Shown: in pieces, positions 43,441 to 54,000 of the stretch
Layout: the number at the start of each line of letters is the position of its first letter
Position numbering within the stretch: the stretch's first letter is position 1
DNA from: Yponomeuta sedellus
Taxonomy: Eukaryota; Arthropoda; Insecta; Lepidoptera; Yponomeutidae
NCBI GenBank assembly: GCA_934045075.1
Contig: OW203721.1
Coordinates: 19,202,714 to 19,266,713, forward strand
Direction of reading: 5' to 3'
DNA length: 64,000 nucleotides
Position numbers and translations under genes: made by a program
Notes under the pieces: model-generated
The model's database searches: none
The model's input: the letters and a program-made list of their open reading frames with translations, nothing else
What the model was told of the DNA's origin: nothing

Positions 43441-44158
43441 TTCCTACTTATCTTCCCGTTTGAGAGACGAGGGCTGTAAAATAAAACAAAATTTAAGTAA
43501 ATAGTACTAAACCATATTTTAAATCAAATTACGTTATGAAAATCATAAAAAAACCGACCAAATGCGAGTCGGAGACGCGCACCGACAACTTCGTACCAAC
43601 AGTATGCCATGTATTTAGAAAAAAACTCATAGGTACATACTTGTCTTGAAAATCACCCTTTGAGCACTAAATCTTCAATATAAATATCATCCGTGATCTC
43701 GTAGTAGCAGTAGCCGATCGTATTCTTCGCTCCCTTGGACTGGTCAATATACTTCACAGCGTCTAGGTGTGAGCCAATTTTTCTTACAATCACTTAATAT
43801 ACACCACCATCTTTTTCACAAAATTAAGCGTACCTAACCTATATTTCTTTGAGCACACGCGCACGTTAACGAAGAATTTTTAATATTGCCTGTCTGTACG
43901 AGTATCACTCAGTTCGCGCGTTCCGAATTGTGGCTAACGCACTTGGATTGTTTGGAAGCGCAACAAATGGATTGTTTTAATATTAGTGTAATTATTAATG
44001 ATCGTAGGTGTTCAATAGGTGTAATTATAATACTTATGTGTTGGGAATGGAATAGGTATGTAATATTAAACTTGATTTCAAGCTCCCATTTTAAGTTCGA
44101 AATAAAAATACGGAACGTAGTTTTGTTTAGCTCTAAGGATTCGTTCTTTTTATAAGTG
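43441..44158. other. interior of the composite insertion
   Basis: It is AT-rich. A GCGAGTCGGAGACGCGC block at 43560 is related to those at 5945 and 40260. An 89-codon frame at 43886-44155 has no motif. Confidence 0.35.
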
Positions 44159-44236
44159 TTTAAAAACCTATTTAGAGGCTAAAAATTTCACCCATGCCGG
44201 GATTCGAACCCGCAAACTCTGGCTATGCGTGCCATA
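44159..44236 (-). repeat. SINE A copy 4, short fragment
   Basis: AAAAACCTATTTAGAGGCTA, then CATGCCGGGATTCGAACCCG, then it breaks off. Confidence 0.6.
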
Positions 44237-44266
44237 ATATAAGTGTTGTTAACTGCGTTCAAAAAA

Positions 44267-44323
44267 AAACACTGATTTCACGTTTCATAACGCCGACCGT
44301 TATGAAACGTGAAATCAGTGTTT
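44267..44323. repeat. perfect 26-bp hairpin
   Basis: The arms at 44267-44292 and 44298-44323 are exact inverses (AAACACTGATTTCACG...) with a 5-nt loop. Confidence 0.85.
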
Positions 44324-44333
44324 CATCAGTGAA

Positions 44334-44590
44334 AGGGCGGTGATAGCGGAGCGGTGTAGAACGCCGGCCTCTCAATCGGGAGGTCGTGGTTTCCAACCCC
44401 GGTACCAATGACTTTGTTTTCTAAGTTATGTACATTTGTGAAATTATAGTAGCAATACCACTCGCCGACGGTGAAGGAAAACATCGTAAGGAAACCCTAG
44501 TGTCTGAAGTGTTATAACTCAGCGCTTGCTACGTACAATGGCCCAATTATGAGGCTAAATGCGGAAATCTCAGGTCTAACTAACTAACGG
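44334..44590 (+). repeat. tRNA-headed SINE C with R1-like LINE tail
   Basis: The head GGCGGTGATAGCGGAGCGG is tRNA-like. The body shares GGTGAAGGAAAACATCGT and the following AGGAAACC with 18691-18876. The 3' end ACAATGGCCCAATTATGAGG is nearly the same as the end of the R1-like frame at 42013-42053. The tail is TAACTAAC. Confidence 0.65.
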
Positions 44591-44901
44591 TCGGGCCGCA
44601 CAGATGAGAGGTTAGTATACTTTTACGTGGATGATAATTGAGATCCCTATTTAATTTCGTAGTACACACCTAATAAAAGAAAATACTAGTAATTCAATTC
44701 AATTCTTAATTAATAGCTACCCTAAGGATTCTGCCAATGTCGAGTTTGGAGATAGCGACAGTTTTTCTTTTTTAAAATTTTTATTTATAAAAAAAAAAAA
44801 AAAAACAAAACAAAACACCCGCAGGTCGGTTGTATGTAGAGCTGTAAAACCTATAACAAAATACACGAAATACGTAAATAACTTGATACATTAGCAAACA
44901 A

Positions 44902-47900
44902 TCACAGTCGAATTTTGTTAGTTTTTATAAAATTACATAATATTTTAATAAATGGAGAGAATACCAATTTTAACACAGAACGAAAATTAGTGGGAAGAGG
45001 GAGAATGGAAGGAAGATAATTATATAGAGAAGAAGATAATTTTGGGCAGTTAAAAAAGATATGATCCGGAGACCCCTCGTCCAAACCGCACTCACACAGT
45101 GGTCCCTAATCCGAATTTTCGCTAGGAAGGCTGGAGTGCAGGCATGGCCCAGGCGAAGACGGCATACTGTCGAAGTAACCTTTTTATCCGCATCACGAAA
45201 AAAGAAAAACCATGGTTTCGGAGGTATTGACTCTTGGATGGAGCTGTACAGTGTTTTTTTAGACTCACAATGGGATTTCCAATCTGAATTCCAGGCGTTA
45301 CATAAATCAACTGCCGCTAAAGAGCGTAGGTCATGAGTGTAGATGTGGCAATAGGTATTTAGGCCGGATTGCACTGCTCTTTTGGCACAGGAGTCTACAT
45401 ATTCATTGCCCTGAATCCCAGAGTGACCCGGAATCCAGGCAATTACTACATCTATGTCACTACATTTGCATTTATACAAAGCATTTCTGATTTAAAAAAT
45501 GATGGGAAATTTGTTTTTTGACTTTAACGGATTTGCGAGTATAGCCTGAAGACAACTAAGTGAATCTGAAAAGATAATGGCCTTCTGGAAGATGTTTTTA
45601 TGCGATTCCACGAATAATATGGCTTCCAGGATGGAAATTGCTTCAGCTGTGAACACGGAAGTATAGGAGGGGCATTTATATTCCAGTATTACGTTGAACC
45701 CGGGGATCCAAACCGCGGCCCCAACGTTTCCATCATCGGTTAATTTTGAAGCGTCACAGTAAATAGAAACCCAACCAGCCCATTGGTTTGCTAGTATCTC
45801 CCTAAACCTATAATCGGCATCCGGAGAGTGTTTACTAATGTCGAAAGAAAGGAGGATTTTAGGAGTATAAATCAATGCATCAAAGTCAATAGAAAAGAGA
45901 GGGAAAGTTTCAGACTGATATACTGGATCCTTGAGGTCTTGAAATTTTAAATAGCTTTTAACCATGCACGGAAGATCTTTATGTGCCCAATAATCTGAAG
46001 AAGAGAGTCGAGATAAAGAGGCGAGTATTTTGAGAAGGGGGTGATCTATAAATTGAGCAACGTTTGAGAAGAACCTGTCGGAAAGATACTGGCGCCGAAA
46101 TTTAAGGGGGGGGTCTACACATTCCACTTGGAGTGCTGCTGTTGGAGAGGATCTCATAGCACCAATTATTACCCGTAAGCACCTATATTGCATCTTATCT
46201 AATTTCTCGAGTGCCATTTTGCTGCAAGGTTCTAATAAAAAAGAGCCGTAGTCAAAGTGGCTGCGAATAATGGCATTGTATATAAGTTTTAGAGAGTAAG
46301 GGTGAGCACCCCACCAAACTCCCGCCAGACAACGCAAGACATTCAGTCCTCTTTCACATTTTTTTAGAACATAATTGAAATGAGGAATGCCCGTCATTTT
46401 TGAGTCAAGTATCACACCTAAAAACTTCACTTCGGTAGAAACTGGGATCGGTTGACCGTTGACCAAGACATTAATTACCGAAACATTCCTTTTTCTCGAG
46501 AAAACTACAAGACAACTTTTAGATATGGATAGAGAGAGGCCATGATTAGTGAGCCAATCATCCAAGTATAACATAGCAGAGTTAAGTTGTTCCGAGCCAT
46601 CCTCAAAGTCTTTTACGGGAAGGTACAAGGCCAGATCATCAGCATACTGTAATATATTGCAGAAAGAGGTAACAGATTGTTCCAAATCATATGTGTATAT
46701 ACTATATAGCAAAGGGCTAAGAACAGACCCCTGTGGCAGCCCTCTCCAGACCGATCTCGGGGCGAGGAAAGAGTCAAGATTGCGTATAAGAATGGTTCTC
46801 GACATCAATAAATTACATATGAAATTTACCAGCCTCACGGGGATACTCAGCTGAAACATTTTATTTCTGAGTACTGGAAGCAAGACATTGTCATAAGCGC
46901 TTACGATATCAAGAAAAATTCCAATAACAGACTCATTTTTTGTAAACGCTAAACGAATCTCGGATGTTAGGATGCCGAGACTGTCCATTGTACTAGATCC
47001 CTTTCTAAATCCATATTGGGAGCTAGCCAATAGCCCCTTCCGTTCTACGAACCACTCAAGTCGATTCTTCAACAAGTGTTCCATAATTTTAGCCAGCGTG
47101 GAAGAAAGAGCAATAGGGCGATAGCTAGAGGCGTCACTAGGATCTTTACCTGGCTTTAAAATAGGGACCACGATTTGGGTTTTCCATGCATCAGGTACTA
47201 TGCCCGTTAAGAAGAAGTTATTTATAGAATCCAAATAAAACTGTTTAGTGTGGGTACTAGAGAATTTAAGAAAAGAATACGGAATACCGTCCACACCAGG
47301 TGAAGAATCCACAAGGGAAGACAGGACACAAGCAAGTTCCGAAAAAGAAAATATTTCATCCAATCTGTGCGTGAAGCTACCTGAGGAATAGTGGAGTAGA
47401 CTCTCTCTCATTGGAGCAGAAGGAGGGGCGAGTCTCATTGCAAAGCTCTCAAGCCATGATGTTAAGTCGTTTGCTGAAGTAACGTTATTGCTCAAGGAAC
47501 CGCGGAATCTTCGAATGCCTTTCCAAATTAACGTCGAAGGAGTTCTGGGAGAGAGCCCCTCACAAAAATTTATCCAACCCTGTTTCTTTTTTTCTGCAAG
47601 TAACCGTTTTGTCTCAGCTGCAATTTTACTATAGTTATTGAAGTTTTGTTGGCTCATATCCCTATTATAAACTTTCTCAGCGTCTTTTCTTTTTTGAACG
47701 GCCGTTGTGCACTCAGAATCCCACCAAGGTGGCGAGGCTAAGTTTCGCCTGGCAGTTTTTTTTAATGGAAACGAAGCTTTAGCAGCATGTTCAAGAGCCC
47801 CTACTAAACCGTTATAGGAAGGAAGAGCATTATCCTGTGAGACAGGAGGAAGAACTCCGATCCTTTCATCAGTCAAGGAGGAAAACTTGTCCCAATCAGC

Positions 47901-48599
47901 ACCTGCAATTTTGTATTTAAGAAGTGGCATGTACTTTCTTATAGGGACCGTCTTGGAAGGAAAAGAAATAACAGATGGAAAATGGTCGCTGCCATAAGTA
48001 GATGACAGGATTTGCCAGGTCAAAAGGGAAGCAAGTGACGAAGAGCAAAGAGACAGGTCCACAGCTGAACTTGGATTTTGGTTGGGATAAACCCTATGAG
48101 TAGGAGAACCATCATTAAGAATACAGAGGTCAAAGTGATCGAGCAAGTCCAAAAGGTCGTAAGACACTGAATCATTTTTGTGACTTCCCCAGAGACTGTT
48201 GTGTAAGTTAAAATCTCCCATGATAACTAAAGAACCGGGAATGGTGGAGAACACCGAATCAACTTCCTGTATGATAGAAGTAGTAGGATGAGGAATGTAA
48301 ATAGAGACAAAGGAAGTATTAAGTGACCTAACAGCTACTATCTGAAAGTTGTCACTGTGTGTAGAAATATTAATACGAGAAAAAGAAATATTATTATTGA
48401 CCAACAAGGCAGCTCCTGCGTACCCATCATCCCGGTCCTCCCGTAAACATGAAAAACCAGAGACCCGAAAGTGGGAATCAGGCTTGAGCCACGTCTCAGA
48501 GATGGCCAGGATGGTAGGCTTATATTTGTTGATCAAATAAGTCAATTCTCCTCTTTTATTTTTAATACTGTGGCAATTCCATTGAAGGAGCTGAGCCAT
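44902..48599 (-). pseudogene. I-like LINE ORF2: endonuclease, reverse transcriptase, RNase H
   Basis: It starts at the ATG at 48599. The N-terminal AP-endonuclease shows LLQWNCHS, ISETWL, MGDFNLHN and SDHFP. The RT core has FLDIVSAYD, LPQGSVLSPLL and the catalytic YADD in QYADDLALYL. The RNase H has YCDASK, FTAEA, FSDS and, after the first break, WIPGHSGIQGNEYVD. Breaks: an in-frame TAA at 45492-45494 between the third and fourth RNase H motifs, and a frameshift near 45075-45090. Beyond the frameshift the cysteine/histidine motif (DHIFFNCP) continues to 44902. Otherwise 1,035 codons are open, so the copy is young but dead in its C-terminus. Confidence 0.85.
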
Positions 48600-49971
48600 T
48601 GTTATAAATTTGGACTAGTTGGGACAATTTTTGTGCAACGTTGGACGGTAGAGGGCAATCATCATATTTCATGAGAATATTTATCAGTAGTGATATGAGG
48701 ATATCGATGAAATTATCATTTTGAGGGGAAGTGGAACCCTCCTTTTGCAGTGCACAACCATTGTTCATTGAAGAGGCTGAAGTGCTGGTTATGCTATGAT
48801 GGGCTTGTTTATTGTACCCGCCTATAGATGCTGGAGCCCTGGGGCTACGGGGAGTAGATACAGTTTTTTTATAAGAGAAGCCAGGTGAATCCGATAAAGT
48901 AGGCAACTGTGTTAATTGGAAGCCAGTGGCTTCTGAAAAATACCTACGGGCAGAAGGAATTTTTGCCGCAGCATCTCTGTATGAGACAGATTCCTGAGAC
49001 ATAACAACTTTGATGTTTTTTTGTCTTATGTGCTCAGGACAGCCAGTGTCTGTAGCGAGGTGATTGCCGGCACAGTACAAGCACAGTGCTGGTTTGTCAC
49101 AACTGTCTTTGGAGTGAGGCTCAGAGCAACGGGGGCAGCGTGTCTTGGATCTGCATTGTGCTTTTACATGTCCGAAGCGGCAGCAGTTCATACACTGTAT
49201 GGTGTTATACACATATGGGTCTACTTTGAGGGATGTGTAGAAACAGTAAATATGTGGAGGAAGAAACTGGCCTGAAAATGTGAGAACAACAGACTGTGTT
49301 GGGATGCGGGCACTAATGTCATCATTGTTTCTTCTTGTAATTCTTCGTGCCTTGATAATTTTTCCACAACCCTCCGGAAGTTCCACTGCCTCCACAAGCT
49401 GGGCCATGGACCAATCTGTGGGGACGTTCCTTACAACTCCCATTCTTGTAACATTGTATGTTGGAATGTTTGCCAGATATTTTGCTCCAGGTAAAGCCGG
49501 ATGATTTAGAAACTTGTTTGCGTCTTCACCAGATTTAAATTCAACTGAGATTCTATTTCTGCCCACAGATTTTATTCCACCTAAGACTATGTTTCCAACC
49601 TTATTCCATGCCAAGAACTGACCTAATTTAATTGGTCTCAGGGTTACCCCTGAAGTCATGTCTGCATCTCTTTCCTCTTTACGAACATGGACAATATACG
49701 GACCTTTGTCTTCTAGACCATACCTTTTGGACTCTGTAAATATGGGGCTAACAAAAAGAATTGGGGAATCATCCACATTTATAATCGGAGATGAACCATC
49801 CACGACAGCTTTTTTGTGAACGTGAGAGACATCAGCCTCACGGTCGTGTAAAGCACGCTTCCGTGAAGCCGAAGGCTCGTCCACTATTTCCATTTGTTGG
49901 GAAAACACAGGGGGACTTGAGTTAACATTGCGGACACCGCCGCCCGGGTCGGGCGGCTCCCTAGATCCCAT
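48562..49971 (-). CDS. I-like LINE ORF1, nucleic-acid-binding protein
   Basis: This 469-residue RNA-binding protein of the retrotransposon has an N-terminal low-complexity region and a central fold (about 85-250) suited to RRM-like packing. Three CCHC zinc knuckles follow: C260-C273 (CMNCCRFGHVKAQC), C279-C291 (CPRCSEPHSKDSC) and C297-C311 (CLYCAGNHLATDTGC). A serine-rich tail ends the chain. The ATG at 49971 is the first in frame. The frame is complete. Its 3' end overlaps the ORF2 start by 38 nt, which suggests reinitiation or frameshift translation of ORF2. Confidence 0.85.
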   Translation of the reverse strand: MGSREPPDPGGGVRNVNSSPPVFSQQMEIVDEPSASRKRALHDREADVSHVHKKAVVDGSSPIINVDDSPILFVSPIFTESKRYGLEDKGPYIVHVRKEERDADMTSGVTLRPIKLGQFLAWNKVGNIVLGGIKSVGRNRISVEFKSGEDANKFLNHPALPGAKYLANIPTYNVTRMGVVRNVPTDWSMAQLVEAVELPEGCGKIIKARRITRRNNDDISARIPTQSVVLTFSGQFLPPHIYCFYTSLKVDPYVYNTIQCMNCCRFGHVKAQCRSKTRCPRCSEPHSKDSCDKPALCLYCAGNHLATDTGCPEHIRQKNIKVVMSQESVSYRDAAAKIPSARRYFSEATGFQLTQLPTLSDSPGFSYKKTVSTPRSPRAPASIGGYNKQAHHSITSTSASSMNNGCALQKEGSTSPQNDNFIDILISLLINILMKYDDCPLPSNVAQKLSQLVQIYNNGSAPSMELPQY

Positions 49972-50199
49972 GAAACCACCACCTACTTAACGAGACAACA
50001 CAAAAGCTCACCACAACTGACTAATCACTGGAAATAAGCAGGTTACAGCGAGATAAATTTGGAAGAATTCGTGGCACGTGCGATAACCAACACCACAACG
50101 AGCAGAATCCGAAAATACTAGTAGTATTTTACAAAGATTCTGACTTCTGAATGACACTGAAAAGTCGTTCCTAATTCGTCACAAGCACGACCAGCATGG

Positions 50200-50380
50200 G
50201 ACCTCACTTCGACGCTTATGTGACGCCACATCAACGTACCCCTGACGTACTATGATGCCCAATGTAGGACGGACGCTATTCTAACGTACTATTGACGTAC
50301 TAATTGGACGGAAAAAGTACCGACCCTAAAATGACTTGCCCAGAACGTCATTTTTTCGACGCTGACGTCATCTTTCTACC
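50200..50380. repeat. ACGTC-rich right end of the composite insertion
   Basis: Repeated GACGTAC, AACGTAC and a palindromic TGACGTCA (50363-50370) occur within 180 bp; the left counterpart is 43155-43440. Confidence 0.55.
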
Positions 50381-50457
50381 TACGTACAGGCAGCGACATC
50401 TGGCTTAAGTAAATTGCGTCACTTACAGCCCCGACTACCTACTTTGCAGTTAGGTAC
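50381..50457 (-). repeat. SINE A copy 3b, second part
   Basis: TACGTACAGGCAGCGACATC through CTTTGCAGTTAGGT continue the SINE broken at 43145. Confidence 0.7.
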
Positions 50458-50530
50458 GAAAATTTGGTTACGAACGTGGCTGAAGGGAGTTTAACATCGG
50501 AACGATATCACTGTACCCACATGATTATAC

Positions 50531-50700
50531 TATTTTTATTTTTAATGCACTAACCCGTGCTAAGGACAATTTTAAAAACCTATTTAGAGGCTAAAAATTC
50601 CACCCATGCCGGGATTCGAATCCGCGAGTAAGTGATGCAATTTACTTAAGCCAGATGTTGCTGCTGTACGTAATACAGAGAATAATGTAAAAAATTAAAT
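50531..50700 (-). repeat. SINE A copy 5, inverted halves
   Basis: The minus 3' half (50531-50627) is joined directly to a plus-oriented 5' half (50628-50700, AAGTGATGCAATTTACTTAA and CTGTACGTAATACAGAG). This is a 5' inversion. No clear target duplication is seen. Confidence 0.65.
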
Positions 50701-50869
50701 AGAATTACAGTATTAAATTAAATGATTGTTAATAAAATAATAAAAGTCAAAAACAGTAAATTGTTATTAAAAATTATATTATATGCTTGAATGTCCGGAG
50801 GAAAATACTAGACAGATAAAATATATGTACCAATTACTCAATTATTCCTGTAAACTTACATTTCTTCTG

Positions 50870-51035
50870 ATCCCACACTCGGATACCATGTGTCGTGGGA
50901 ACCAGAAACAACGACATCACAAACATGTAAACATCCAAGACCTGGAGTTTTTTTGTCTCCAACCGGAATTCGAACCCGAGACCTTTTGCATGGTAGGTAG
51001 GCAGTTGCGCTACCGCTACGCCACATAGGTCGTCA
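50870..51035 (-). repeat. tRNA-headed SINE
   Basis: The minus strand has a head with GTGGCGTAGCGGTAGCGC and GGTCTCGGGTTCGAATTCCG, followed by a body ending near 50870. The tRNA folding is incomplete, so it is not called a tRNA gene. Confidence 0.6.
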
Positions 51036-54000
51036 AGATATTTTCGGGGGTAAAATAGTAAGTTATAATTTTATAGTTTCATATTTAAAGAGACGTTTTT
51101 AAATTAGTTTATTTCGTTATACTAAAACTAGTTCTTTTACTAGAATGAATTATAACTTTTGATGCCTGATAGTGTTATCGACCTTGGCTTACAATTCAAT
51201 CTAGTAGCAAGTAAAGAGGAATTGGCACTTAATAGTTTAAATATTTCTATGCATTAGCATAACAAAATAATGATTTTAAATGTTGTTTTGTAGATGTCAC
51301 TTATCACAAACTACTTTGACCAAATAAATAACAAAAATGTATCATGTTGGTGGTGGTCCTAAAATACAGGGTTGTGCCCTCAGATCATAGAGGTTGTGCC
51401 CAAATTTGAATTTTCTCATTGGCATATAATAGTGTTACCATATAGGTACTACCTACGAGTATTTTCGATTTGTACCCAACTGTACAGAATGATACGTGTA
51501 AAGGTCGACATGCAGTCTGGATTTAATGACTATAATGTGCTGTGGATTATACCTACCTACGTACCTTGCTTGTTGCAGGTAATTAATGAGTATAATGTTG
51601 GTGACTTAAAACAATAATTTGAATAATCAATTCATTTTATTTAATAAATGTACAGACTACATTTTTTATTGTTTATTTATATTAAAAAATATTTATTTCA
51701 AATTTAAATCAACCAATTTAAATAAATCTTCCAGAAATTTCGTGTAAAAATATGTGGCATTTCTAAAGTAACAGTAACTTAATATTTATTTTTAAAATTC
51801 ACCGTCGAGATTCATGGAGTATGGTCTAAAACACCATTTTGCTAAAACAGGTTAAAAACAATGCTACGTTATTTTTATTATTCCGCCTTAATCTCGAGAT
51901 GATGCACAATCTGCATTTCTTTTTGTAATTCTCGATTATTGACATCTAGGGAATGGTGGAGACCATTCCTTGGGGGTCATCAAGAACTGTTACATGCTAT
52001 GCATTGCTTTTTAGTTTAATTCTTCTACCGAGGGCTGGAGTATCCTCAACCAGAGTTGTCATTATATATGCTCTCTCGGAGTATAGCGTGAGTCACCTAG
52101 AAAATACAGATTTAATTCAGAAGTAGTACTATAAAAGTATAGGCTGTTAAAATATATAAATTCCAATAGATTTAGCTAATTGTTTACCCAGTGAAGCCTC
52201 GCTTTTTACAGAGCTCAGCACATTGATGAGATGGTGCCTTATAGGGTTTTTGTTAAACTCATGGCTATCATGTGAGACATCTCTCAGTGAAGTAGCAATC
52301 CTTGAAATATTTCAGTCTGCATCAGAAGTCTGGAAAAGATTTATGGATGATAAGATAACTACCAATTATTTATTGCGCAAAATGTGTTTACCAATACAAC
52401 ATCAAGGACTCATCATTAAAATAAAAAAATTTGTAGAACAAGTTTCATCTTGATTGCAAGATGTCATTTTGATGGCAGGGTCAAGAATTAAAATGTACCA
52501 AATCACGTTTGCTGAGGCAAGGTTCTTCGTTACTAACCTTATGTTTTTTTTAAATAGGTATCCCTTCTGTTTCTTTCATAAAAGGTTTCAAATTCTTGGC
52601 CAAGGTTTTTGATTTCGTCCTTAGGTAGACGAATATTGGTCTGGGATTCGTGATGCCATCTCCAGAGAGGTGTCCAAATAAAGAAACAAACGTTGCAGAT
52701 TTTGTGGTTTTCTCAGATCCCCTTTATGTACGAGTACATCGTGCAAAATCAATGTAGAGCTAACCGTGCCATATTGTCCCAATCACATTTCCGCACATAT
52801 CTCAATAGCGATCATTACCTCTGATGGAGCACCTGAGTATGTTGGTGTCAGGAGCCTTCAAATAGCTGATTGAGCTTCAAACTGGAATAAAATTTCGTGA
52901 TTTTTTTAAGCAGGGAAGGTTATACGATACACAATGTGAAATTTGTTACAACGTATTTCAAGCATTTTGTACTGCCTATACAATTGATTAATCATACATA
53001 AGTGTGATAAATTTAAGCCAATGTCTCGGTTAGAAATATTTAAAATACATTTTTGCGGTTACCTTTGTTTATCTGTAGAAGAAGAAAGCTTCGCCGGTGG
53101 GTACTCTTAGGTCAACAGTATAACATATTTTTTCCACAAGACGTAGACTCGAAAACTAGAAAAGGCCTAGACTCTAAAAAAATGAAGCAGAACGATTTAT
53201 TTGTAAGAAATATTTGGCAGCGTTTGGCTAATTAAGCTGAACAAAATAATAATTTGACTTTTCGACTGACAAACATTGGTGTTCCATCCCTAATAGGTAA
53301 CCCATGGCAACATCACTTGTGACTTGTGCGTATTTTGCTTCTGAATACGAATTAAACGTCACGCACAAGTGAGTGTGATGTGAATGGTGATGTGAGCTCA
53401 CGATCGAATTAACCCTTTCATGGGTACACGAACTTCTTGCCAATGCCAATATGGTAAATTAGCTGGTGCCCGCGACTTCGTCTGCGCAGGATTAGTTCAG
53501 ACCGCGTTGGCGGGATATCAAGTAGCCTTTGTCTCAATTCAGAGCTTCGTCTATCTGTATAAGATTCATGTAATTCCAATCAGCCATTATTGTCTAATTG
53601 AGTACTAACAATCATCTAAACTACTTGAAAAACATTGACATATGCAATATTGTATAGAAATAGACAGAATATTCTTTATCCCATGTTCACCAAGAATTAC
53701 ATAAGAGACTTAAATAATAACATAGTACACTACAATTGGCGGCCTTATTATAGTAGGATTATCAATTGTTAGTATTAATAATATTTTCACCTTTACCCTG
53801 GGGTCTTTGGGTTAATATCCGAAAATAATAACTTGCATAAGCTGAAAATGCAAAATTAGATAAATCGACTTCAAAAAAAGACTAACGAAGAAGGAGGAAT
53901 AGTGGAAGTCAGTAAAATTTTTCGATTGAATTTGCATAAATCCTAGAGTTTGCGAGCGGTGCTGAGAGCGAAAATTAAAGCACTCTAACTACCTGTTAAT

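Larger units (their letters stand above)
44760..50150 (-). mobile_element. I-like non-LTR retrotransposon, near full length
   Basis: The minus strand carries ORF1 (48562-49971) and ORF2 (44902-48599), overlapping by 38 nt. The RNase H domain plus three CCHC knuckles in ORF1 place it near the I group rather than Jockey. The 3' side is T-rich on the plus strand near 44761-44790, as expected for an A-rich tail. Both ends are approximate. Confidence 0.75.
43146..50380. mobile_element. 7.2-kb composite insertion with ACGTC-rich ends
   Basis: It interrupts SINE A copy 3b; TACG is present on both sides (43142-43145 and 50381-50384), and a longer diverged duplication is possible. Both ends (43150-43440 and 50200-50380) are dense in ACGTC/GACGT motifs, and GGTAG/CTACC occur near the borders. 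Inside are a SINE A fragment, a hairpin, a tRNA-headed SINE and an I-like LINE. I infer an older DNA element that later received the retroelements; the class is unknown. Confidence 0.5.

Noticed and set aside
44761..44815. Poly(A) tail of a plus-strand retroelement at the A-run near 44790-44808
   Set aside because: No plus-strand element ends there; the adjacent LINE is on the minus strand, so the A-run is more likely flanking simple sequence.
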